Positions 58,301-64,000 of a DNA stretch of 64,000 bases are shown here, one piece after another. Source of the DNA: Candidatus Daviesbacteria bacterium (GTDB taxonomy: Bacteria; Patescibacteria; Microgenomatia; Daviesbacterales; UBA10151); the NCBI GenBank assembly GCA_016176335.1, contig JACOXI010000003.1, forward strand, positions 248,001 to 312,000, in the 5' to 3' direction. A program made the position numbers and the translations under genes. Under the pieces are notes generated by a model, which was not told the DNA's origin, ran no database searches, and worked only from the letters and a program-made list of their open reading frames with translations. The number at the start of each line of letters is the position of its first letter. Positions within the stretch are counted from its first letter, which is position 1.

Positions 58301-58740
58301 AGTTTTGACATCAGTCTGATCATTTCTAAAGCAGTCAAAGCTGCTTCCACTCCCTTATTTTCTTTTTTACGAGTTGCCCGCCCTATTGCATCTTTGAGAT
58401 CATAAACTGCCAATACCTCAAAAATAACAGGAATTTCATATTGTAAGGATACTTCCATACAACCCCTGGCGCACTCCATCCCAATTTGCTCAAAATGGTA
58501 AGTTTTGCCTTTGACTATTGCCCCAAAGGCAATAATGGCGTCATATTTTCTTTTTTTGGCCAAAATTTTAGCCAGTAAAGGTATTTCTAAAGATCCGGGT
58601 ACTCTAAAGATGTCTACCTGATCCCTACCTATCCCTTTTTTGGAAAGTGTAGTAAGGCAATTTTTCTGCAAGCTTTTCGTTACTTCTTCTCTGAAGCTAC
58701 TACCTACAATGGCGATTTTAATATCTTTAATTTTTTTCAT
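58297..58740 (-). CDS. ribH: Lumazine synthase
   Basis: Condenses the ribityl-pyrimidine with DHBP. 147 residues: KIAIVGSSFREEVT at the start, VPGSLEIPLLAKILA, FGAIVKGKTYHFEQIGMECARG with the catalytic His, and RATRKKENKGVEAALTALEM at the end. Overlaps ribE by 14 nt. Confidence 0.95.
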   Translation of the reverse strand: MKKIKDIKIAIVGSSFREEVTKSLQKNCLTTLSKKGIGRDQVDIFRVPGSLEIPLLAKILAKKRKYDAIIAFGAIVKGKTYHFEQIGMECARGCMEVSLQYEIPVIFEVLAVYDLKDAIGRATRKKENKGVEAALTALEMIRLMSKL

Positions 58741-59323
58741 GTCCTTTTCCTTTTAACAGTTTTCTTGTGTATTTGGCTAAAATATCTACTTCAAGATTGA
58801 CAAAACTACCAATTTTGACGGCGTGTAGCATGGTTGCTCTAAAGGTGTAGGGGGTAATTGCCACTGTAAAAGAATCTTTTTTGGTTTGGACAATTGTTAA
58901 AGAAATGCCATTTACCGCCACTGATCCTTTTTCAACTATAAACTTAGAAAGCCTTGCGGGATGCTTAACTAATAAAATTTTGCTGTTTTTTTTGTTTTTA
59001 ATCTCCTTAATAATGCCCACTCCGTCAACATGACCCTGCACAATATGTCCTGATAGAAAGGTATTCATAGTAACCGGTAATTCTAAGTTAACTAGGGTAT
59101 TAGGTTGAAGATTGCCTAGCACTGTTGCCTTAAGGGTTTCTGGCATGACATCAGCATAAATAGTGTTGTTTTTAGCTTTATTGACAGTTAGGCAAACACC
59201 ATTAATGGCAATACTGGTGCCTTCAGAGATTTGTTTCATAAGCTTTAGCGGAATTGCAAAGACAAACCCTTCTGGTGTTCGTTTAACAAATGTTCCTAAA
59301 TGGGTAATGATGCCAGAAAACAT
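58727..59323 (-). CDS. ribE: Riboflavin synthase alpha chain
   Basis: Dismutates two lumazines to riboflavin. 198 residues in two similar barrels: MFSGIITHLGTF, INGVCLTVNKAKNN, SGHIVQGHVDGVG in the first; VNGISLTIVQTKKDSF in the second. First gene of the operon; its ATG touches the T-run of the leader terminator, so control by the FMN riboswitch is direct. Confidence 0.95.
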   Translation of the reverse strand: MFSGIITHLGTFVKRTPEGFVFAIPLKLMKQISEGTSIAINGVCLTVNKAKNNTIYADVMPETLKATVLGNLQPNTLVNLELPVTMNTFLSGHIVQGHVDGVGIIKEIKNKKNSKILLVKHPARLSKFIVEKGSVAVNGISLTIVQTKKDSFTVAITPYTFRATMLHAVKIGSFVNLEVDILAKYTRKLLKGKGHEKN

Positions 59324-59344
59324 AAAAAATCCCCTTTCGGGGAT
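59324..59344 (-). terminator. FMN-leader terminator abutting ribE
   Basis: Minus strand: ATCCCC-GAAA-GGGGAT followed by TTTTT and then the ribE ATG. A palindrome ACACCAATTGGTGT (about 59352-59365) lies between it and the aptamer. The GGGGA arm is the only possible ribosome site for ribE. Confidence 0.88.
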
Positions 59345-59373
59345 ACAATAAACACCAATTGGTGTATTTTTCT

Positions 59374-59547
59374 TTCTTTCATCCCGACTGTACCCTTCGA
59401 TACTTCGACTTCGCTCAGTACTCAGGGTTCTTCACTTTGTGAAGAACGGTCGGCTTTGGACTTTCACCAAATCATCCATATACCGTTTCTGGTATGTGGT
59501 CGTGGGCTATACCACCGATTTTGACTTACACAAAACCCCGAAAGAAC
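59374..59547 (-). promoter_or_regulatory. FMN riboswitch with a palindromic repeat in one arm
   Basis: On the minus strand the conserved blocks appear in order: CTTTCGGGG, AATCGGTGGTATAGCCCACGA, GATTTGGTGAAAGTCCAAAGCCGAC, and AGTCGGGATGAAAGAAAG. Between the CCGAC block and the ACAGTCGG block, where the standard aptamer has only a short stem-loop, sit GTTCTTCAC-AAA-GTGAAGAAC and a palindrome ACCCTGAGTACTGAG...CGAAGGGT (59392-59427), of the repeat family seen elsewhere. Both are closed hairpins, so the core can still fold. Represses ribE-ribH-ribBA-ribD when FMN is high. Confidence 0.9.
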
Positions 59548-59565
59548 AGCTATAGTATAACACAA

Positions 59566-59650
59566 AAAAATACATTCGACTATGCTCAGTATTTTTTTTG
59601 TGCTGAGTAATATCGAAGCACAAAAAAACTCGCGCAAGGCGAGTTTTCTT
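59566..59650. repeat. Palindromes and terminator-like hairpin between rib and rpiB
   Basis: ATTCGACTATGCTCAGTAT and GTGCTGAGTAATATCGAAGCAC form a repeat-like pair (about 59574-59622). It is followed by ACTCGC-gcaag-GCGAGT with T-run (about 59629-59648), a terminator-like hairpin. Both neighbours are transcribed away from here, so what it ends is unclear. Nothing gene-like is seen in 59548-59740. Confidence 0.55.
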
Positions 59651-59728
59651 GAGAACCTACTTTTCAGTAAGCCAAATGTTTATATCAAACAGATCAAGAT
59701 GGGTCAAGTAGTACAAAATAGATCATGA

Positions 59729-59740
59729 TACAATTAAGAT
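59729..59740 (+). promoter_or_regulatory. -10 box of rpiB (leaderless)
   Basis: TACAAT (59729-59734) followed by TAAGAT and the rpiB ATG, a 6-nt gap. The -35 is not convincing. Confidence 0.5.
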
Positions 59741-60193
59741 ATGGTATACCTTGGTACTGATCATGCGGGGTTTGAGTTAAAAGAAAAAATTAAAGGGTTT
59801 TTAAAGGAGCAGGGATATGAGACCGAAGATTTTGGTGCACATTCTTTAGATTTGGAGGATGACTACCCTGATTTTATATCAAAAGCTGCGGAAGCTGTTT
59901 CCAAAAATCCGGAAAGCAAGGCAATAATTTTGGGAGGTTCAGGACAAGGAGAGGCCATAGTTGCTAATAAATATCCCAATGTTAGAGCTGTTGTATATTA
60001 CGGGAGAGCGCAGCAGATACCTGCTCTGGCTCGCCAACACAATGATGCCAACATCTTGTCTCTGGGAGCCAGATTTTTAACCGAGGAAGAAGCATTAGAG
60101 GCTGTTGGGTTATTTTTGCAAACTCCATTTACTAAAGAAGCGCGTCATGTCAGAAGAATAGAAAAAATAGAACATATAGAGCAAAGTCGTTAA
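59741..60193 (+). CDS. rpiB: Ribose-5-phosphate isomerase B
   Basis: Interconverts ribose 5-phosphate and ribulose 5-phosphate. 150 residues: VYLGTDHAGFELKEKIKGFL, DYPDFISKAAEAV, and the active-site loop ILGGSGQGEAIVANKYPNVRA. The loop has GGSGxGE with no Cys, as in the mycobacterial type, where Glu acts as base, rather than the CGTGIG of E. coli RpiB. First gene of a pentose-phosphate operon. Confidence 0.93.
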   Translation: MVYLGTDHAGFELKEKIKGFLKEQGYETEDFGAHSLDLEDDYPDFISKAAEAVSKNPESKAIILGGSGQGEAIVANKYPNVRAVVYYGRAQQIPALARQHNDANILSLGARFLTEEEALEAVGLFLQTPFTKEARHVRRIEKIEHIEQSR

Positions 60194-60835
60194 ATGGTAC
60201 AAATTATTCCGGCCATACTTTCTACCTCAGAGGATGATTACGCAAGAGATGTCTCGCGTTACCAGAAGTCTTCATTCTTCCAAGAAGGTTGGGTTCATAT
60301 TGATTTCATGGACAATATTTTTGTTCCAAATAAAAGTATTGAACCGCCAGTAATAGCTAAACACCCGATTAATTTACATAAAGAAGCTCACCCCATGGTC
60401 TTACATCCTTTGCAATGGGTTGACAGTTTAGTGAAGGTGGGATTTGAGAGGATAATTTTTCATATAGAGGCAGCAGATACTAGTGAATGTATAGAGTATA
60501 TCAAGAGTCAGGGACTTGAGGTAGGACTGGCTATAAATAATAAGACCCCTATGGAGAAACTAACACCTTTCATTGCTAAAATAGATGTGGTACTAGTGAT
60601 GTCTATCATCCCGGGTTTTCAGGGACAACCGTTTATTCATGAGTCTTTGGATAAAATCAGAAAATTAAAATCTAAGGAATGGAAAGTCCGAATCGGGATA
60701 GATGGAGCAGTGAAAGATGATAATATTAGGGAGATTGTTGATGCGGGAGTAGATTTTATCACAGTTGGTTCGTATCTTCTTAAAGGGGATATTGATGAAA
60801 ATTTAGAAAAGTTATGGGAGGTAATCAATGAATGA
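60194..60835 (+). CDS. rpe: Ribulose-phosphate 3-epimerase
   Basis: TIM-barrel epimerase of 213 residues. IIPAILSTSEDDYARDV, VHIDFMDNIFVPN (the metal His-Asp strand, with Asn replacing the usual Gly), VMSIIPGFQGQPFI and GIDGAVKDDNI. It starts on the base after the rpiB stop and overlaps the next gene by 8 nt. Confidence 0.92.
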   Translation: MVQIIPAILSTSEDDYARDVSRYQKSSFFQEGWVHIDFMDNIFVPNKSIEPPVIAKHPINLHKEAHPMVLHPLQWVDSLVKVGFERIIFHIEAADTSECIEYIKSQGLEVGLAINNKTPMEKLTPFIAKIDVVLVMSIIPGFQGQPFIHESLDKIRKLKSKEWKVRIGIDGAVKDDNIREIVDAGVDFITVGSYLLKGDIDENLEKLWEVINE

Positions 60836-61460
60836 TAATACTTTAAGAAAAGCTAAAAATATTGAGCAGGTGGCAATTTTCGGATCATCGCATGCAGCGC
60901 TTGACAGCCAACTGGCAAAAGATACATCTGAAGTTTCCAAAAAATTAGCAGAAGCGGGATATATTGTGGTGGATGGCGGAGGACCGGGGGTTATGAGAGC
61001 GGCAACAGAAGGGGCAAAGTCTGTTGGAGGTAAGGTGATAGGGATAGTGTTGGAAGCAGATGAGCACATGCATTATGAGGGAAGGGATCCCGAGAATAAA
61101 TTTGACATAGAGATTAAGGCAAAAAATTTTGTAGAAAGGACAATCGCGCTGATGCGGGAAGGTCAGGTTTATGTGGTATTTAATGGTGGGACAGGCACCA
61201 TATCGGAATTTGGCATGGCGTGGGGGTTAGCCAAATTATACTTTGGTCACCATAAACCGCTTATTTTGTACGGTAAGTTTTGGGAAAATATTATGAATAC
61301 ATTTAAAGAAAATATGCTGATAACAAACGAGGAGAGAGAGGTATATAAAATTGTAGACTCCCCAGAAGGTGTTTTAGAAGCAATTATTCAGTTTGAAGAA
61401 GAATTGGAAAAAGGGGAGCATAAGTATATTCAAACAACCAGAGGTGATTTCACAAATTAG
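60828..61460 (+). CDS. LOG-family (lysine decarboxylase-like) nucleotide-binding protein
   Basis: 210 residues. Rossmann-like fold with AIFGSSHAALDSQLA, GYIVVDGGGPGVMRAATEGA, and FNGGTGTISEFGMAW. The usual PGGxGTxxE phosphoribohydrolase motif is present with Asn for Pro. Relatives release cytokinin-like bases from nucleotide monophosphates or have unknown roles. Its place in the pentose-phosphate operon suggests a link to ribose-phosphate metabolism. Confidence 0.83.
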   Translation: MNDNTLRKAKNIEQVAIFGSSHAALDSQLAKDTSEVSKKLAEAGYIVVDGGGPGVMRAATEGAKSVGGKVIGIVLEADEHMHYEGRDPENKFDIEIKAKNFVERTIALMREGQVYVVFNGGTGTISEFGMAWGLAKLYFGHHKPLILYGKFWENIMNTFKENMLITNEEREVYKIVDSPEGVLEAIIQFEEELEKGEHKYIQTTRGDFTN

Positions 61461-61463
61461 TGA

Positions 61464-61476
61464 TACTATTAAAGTT
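61464..61476 (+). promoter_or_regulatory. Internal extended -10 promoter for transketolase
   Basis: TGATACTAT gives a TGn-extended TACTAT (61464-61469), 7 nt before the ATG at 61477. It would allow leaderless expression of the transketolase pair separately from the upstream operon. Confidence 0.45.
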
Positions 61477-62313
61477 ATGACTTTAACTGATACAGATTAT
61501 CGTAAGTTGGAGGAGAAAGCCAATTTAATCCGCCAGGATATTATTAAAATGCTTTTGGAGGCAGGTTCCGGCCATTCTGCCGGACCTTTGGGGATGGCAG
61601 ATATTTTTGCTGCCTTGTATTTTAATATTTTAAAGCATGATCCTGCTAAGCCGGATTGGGAAGATCGGGATAGGCTAATTTTATCCAATGGACATATTTG
61701 TCCGGTACGTTATGCGGCCATGGCTCATGCCGGTTATTTTCCTATTTCCGAACTTAAAACTTTGAGAAAATTAGGGAGCAGACTTCAAGGACATCCACAC
61801 AGAGGTGCACTTCCAGGTATTGAAACAACATCAGGTCCCCTAGGATCCGGATTATCACAAGCAATAGGGTTGGCATTGGCAGGCAGAATTGATGGGGCAA
61901 AATGGAGAGTAATTTGCCTCATGTCAGATGGAGAGCAGGATGAAGGAAATACCTGGGAAGCAGTAATGCTTGCCAGTAAATACAAACTACACAATATGAC
62001 TGCCTTAATGGATCGTAACAATATTCAAATTGACGGGTTTACGGAAGATGTAATGCCGCTGGATTCCTTAAAAAATAAATACGAAGCTTTTGGTTGGTAT
62101 GTTTTAGAGATTGACGGCCATAATATGGAGGAAATAATTGATGCTTTCAGTCAGGCCAAAGCAATTTTTGAAAAACCGACTTTAATTATTGCCCACACAA
62201 TTCCAGGGAAAGGTGTTGATTTTATGGAGAATAAATTTGAATGGCATGGAAAACCACCCAATAAAGAAGAAGCAGAGCTGGCTTTAAAACAGCTACAGAA
62301 ATCAGGGGAGTAA
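61477..62313 (+). CDS. tktA: Transketolase, N-terminal (ThDP-binding) subunit
   Basis: First half of a split transketolase. 278 residues from the ATG at 61477 (MTLTDTDYRKLEEKANLIRQ). ThDP site: GSGHSAGPLGMADI, ETTSGPLGSGLSQAIGLAL, and the metal motif CLMSDGEQDEGNTWEA with MDRNNIQIDG. A start at 61393 overlaps the LOG gene by 68 nt and adds unrelated residues. Needs the subunit encoded next to it. Confidence 0.93.
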   Translation: MTLTDTDYRKLEEKANLIRQDIIKMLLEAGSGHSAGPLGMADIFAALYFNILKHDPAKPDWEDRDRLILSNGHICPVRYAAMAHAGYFPISELKTLRKLGSRLQGHPHRGALPGIETTSGPLGSGLSQAIGLALAGRIDGAKWRVICLMSDGEQDEGNTWEAVMLASKYKLHNMTALMDRNNIQIDGFTEDVMPLDSLKNKYEAFGWYVLEIDGHNMEEIIDAFSQAKAIFEKPTLIIAHTIPGKGVDFMENKFEWHGKPPNKEEAELALKQLQKSGE

Positions 62314-62317
62314 AATT

Positions 62318-63307
62318 ATGATAAATAGAAAAATGAATTTAAACAGTAAACTTTTTGATGATGGTGTAGAGCAAATTCCCAGCCGCAATGGTTTTGGAGA
62401 AGGGTTAGTTTTGGCAGCAGAAGAGAATGAACAGGTGGTCGGACTGTGTGCAGATCTGACTGAATCTACCAGAATGCAAGCATTTGCCGAAAAATTCCCG
62501 CAAAGATTTATAGAAGTTGGTGTAGCTGAACAAAATTTGGCAACTGTGGCAGCAGGAATGGCTCTTGGAGGGAAGATTCCTTTCATCGCATCTTATGCAA
62601 CTTTCTCCCCAGGTAGAAATTGGGAACAAATCAGAACAACTATTTGCTATAACGATGTGCCAGTTAAAATTATCGGTTCTCATGCCGGAGTTTCTGTTGG
62701 ACCGGACGGAGCAACACATCAAGCCTTAGAGGATATAGCTATGATGCGTGTATCACCAAATGTGGTGGTAGTTTCTCCAGCAGATTCAATTGAAGCTAGA
62801 AAAGCCACTTTAGCAATTGCCCGCCTCAATAAACCTTGTTATTTGAGACTCTCCAGAGACAAAGTTCCTGTTATCACCACCAATACTACCCCTTTTGAAA
62901 TAGGAAAAGCAGAGGTTTTCTATGAAGGAAAGGATGCTACGATTGTTGCAACAGGACAGATGGTATATAGAGCCTTAATGGCAGCAAAAGAGTTGGAATC
63001 GAGTAAAATTTCTGTTCGAGTAATAAATTGTCACACGATAAAACCAATAGACCAAGAAACTATTTTAAAAGCTGCAAAAGAAACAGGGGCAATAGTTAGT
63101 GCGGAAGAGCATCAAGTTACAGGAGGATTGGGCGGGGCGGTGGCTGAAGTTTTGTCCCAAAATTACCCTGTACCTTTACAGATAGTTGGTATTGAGGACA
63201 GATTTGGTGAATCAGGTGCACCGAATGAACTTATGGAAAAATTCGGATTGACAAAGAATGCAATTATAAAAGCTATAATGCAAGTTTTAAGAATGAAAGG
63301 AAAATGA
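62318..63307 (+). CDS. tktB: Transketolase, C-terminal subunit
   Basis: Second half of the split transketolase. 329 residues: pyrimidine-binding domain with RFIEVGVAEQNLATVAAGMAL (the conserved Glu), FIASYATFSPGRNWEQIR, GSHAGVSVGPDGATHQALEDIA, then the C-terminal domain with VINCHTIKPID and SAEEHQVTGGLGGAVAE. GGGGAG lies 7 nt before the ATG. Split transketolases are common in archaea and CPR bacteria. Confidence 0.94.
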   Translation: MINRKMNLNSKLFDDGVEQIPSRNGFGEGLVLAAEENEQVVGLCADLTESTRMQAFAEKFPQRFIEVGVAEQNLATVAAGMALGGKIPFIASYATFSPGRNWEQIRTTICYNDVPVKIIGSHAGVSVGPDGATHQALEDIAMMRVSPNVVVVSPADSIEARKATLAIARLNKPCYLRLSRDKVPVITTNTTPFEIGKAEVFYEGKDATIVATGQMVYRALMAAKELESSKISVRVINCHTIKPIDQETILKAAKETGAIVSAEEHQVTGGLGGAVAEVLSQNYPVPLQIVGIEDRFGESGAPNELMEKFGLTKNAIIKAIMQVLRMKGK

Positions 63308-63392
63308 AGATGTGTGAGACTTGCGGGCAAGCTTTTTCCTCATTGGTGGCGGGGGTAATATCGCTTATCTCTTTTATCCTTTTTCCCCTACT

Positions 63393-64000
63393 TCAGCTTT
63401 TTTTTGCCTCAATTAGATTACTTTTGAGTAAGGTTGGTAGGATCATGGTAACAATTCGTACTATTACAACAAAGGCAGCAAAACCGAAAGTTATCTGGCC
63501 AACCACCCTTTTGATTACTAAAACTCCATTGACAGATTCAACTAAATAAAAGTGTAAAACTGCCAAAATTAATGCCAGATATGCTGTTGACTGGACAATT
63601 TTCCAAATCTTAGGGCTTAAAGAATTTAAAGCCAGCTTGTTAGAGGTTAAGGTGACTGCCGAAAGTATTAATAAAGAAGCCAGACCAGCCAGCAAGCCAA
63701 GGTATTTGGGACTGGCCGGGTTAAATAATTTGGCTAGATTGTAATTAACATAGAAAATATAAATTAAAATAGCATGGGATAGGGCAACAAAAAAGCTCAA
63801 TATTCCCCAAAATTTCCGGTGGGCTTTTAAAACATCCAAGGTAGGGAAAAACCTGCAGGCAGGGCCAATCAGTAAAGTTAGGGATAGCAGGGCAACAGAC
63901 ATTAGGCCGGTGGTTTTAACCATTTCTTGAGGGGAAACTTTGCCAAAATTGTAAAACTGAAAATACAGCCAGAAAAGGATGAGCGGTACCCCAAAATCAA
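63393..64000 (-). CDS. Ferric-reductase-like transmembrane protein (partial)
   Basis: Membrane protein running off the right edge. The frame stays open upstream of the ATG at 63923 to base 64000 (LILFWLYFQFYNFGKVS), so the true start lies outside. Visible: five or more helices, with HRKFWGILSFFVALSHAIL and VQSTAYLALILAVLHFYLVE supplying His residues typical of the haem-binding YedZ/MsrQ-type ferric reductase domain. Its partner or role is not visible here. Confidence 0.75.
   Translation of the reverse strand, partial: DFGVPLILFWLYFQFYNFGKVSPQEMVKTTGLMSVALLSLTLLIGPACRFFPTLDVLKAHRKFWGILSFFVALSHAILIYIFYVNYNLAKLFNPASPKYLGLLAGLASLLILSAVTLTSNKLALNSLSPKIWKIVQSTAYLALILAVLHFYLVESVNGVLVIKRVVGQITFGFAAFVVIVRIVTMILPTLLKSNLIEAKKS

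Noticed and set aside
63304..63549. 81-codon frame after the transketolase with a hydrophobic N-terminus
   Set aside because: It is mostly antisense to the ferric-reductase-like gene; its hydrophobicity mirrors that gene.

Overview
The window is a compact, AT-rich bacterial chromosome segment. It most likely comes from a Candidate Phyla Radiation (Patescibacteria) genome of the Microgenomates type. The reasons are short proteins with tiny or negative spacing, a long ribosomal-protein block with no rpmD (L30) gene, CPR-typical families (DUF4446, DUF3048, AI-2E-like permease, GT39 membrane glycosyltransferase, LPXTG mini-protein, split transketolase) and many lineage-specific unknowns. TGA is an ordinary stop here, so this is not the code-25 Gracilibacteria/Absconditabacteria branch. 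The lineage call is inference from content, not from a tree.

Layout. 0-17.7 kb: tuf and a fused S10-spc-alpha-L13/S9 block (tuf, rpsJ, a GIY-YIG intruder, rplC to rplO, secY, adk, map, infA, rpmJ, rpsM, rpsK, rpsD, rpoA, rplQ, rplM, rpsI). 17.8-26.6 kb: phosphohexomutase, a SAM-riboswitch-controlled metK, acyP, an EEP-family phosphatase/nuclease, tRNA-Pro, recA-recX, RNase Y, HU, a kinase-like gene broken by an amber codon, and a TrpR-like regulator. 26.6-33.2 kb: two membrane glycosyltransferases, miaA, an AI-2E family permease, RNase P RNA, comM and a zinc-ribbon mini-protein. 33.2-42.4 kb: small membrane proteins, DUF4446, DUF3048, a winged-helix regulator, secD-x-y-secF, CCA-adding enzyme and recJ. 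42.4-48.6 kb: the most unusual part. It has two hypothetical mini-genes behind an attenuator-like leader, a TyrA fusion, and an aminotransferase plus unknown-protein operon behind a phenylalanine attenuator, divergent from aspS. 48.7-56.1 kb: D,D-carboxypeptidase, gltX, an LPXTG protein, a repetitive protein, tRNA-Gln, a second GIY-YIG gene, a DUF4365-pentapeptide-lectin-like protein and a methyltransferase. 56.1-59.6 kb: the complete rib operon (ribE-ribH-ribBA-ribD) under an FMN riboswitch. 59.7-63.3 kb: non-oxidative pentose phosphate operon (rpiB, rpe, LOG-like, two-part transketolase), then a ferric-reductase-like membrane gene running off the end.

Three themes stand out. (1) RNA control: there is a SAM riboswitch with terminator, an FMN riboswitch with terminator, a textbook Phe leader peptide with competing hairpins, and a second leader peptide of the same architecture. 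In the rib and the two peptide leaders the terminator lies directly against the start codon, so its 3' arm or tail can also affect ribosome access. (2) Leaderless transcription: many genes have a -10 box exactly 6-7 nt before the start codon (recA, gltX, rpiB, cca, EEP gene, methyltransferase, GIY-YIG, transketolase, both leader peptides), and the same -10 to 5'-end spacing fits rnpB. (3) Repeats: GC-rich palindromic elements sit inside rplV, miaA, aspS and a small membrane-protein gene without breaking their frames. A related palindrome sits inside the FMN aptamer, and similar palindromes flank both GIY-YIG genes. This resembles Rickettsia palindromic elements and REP/RAYT systems, and is the best candidate here for an undescribed mobile system.
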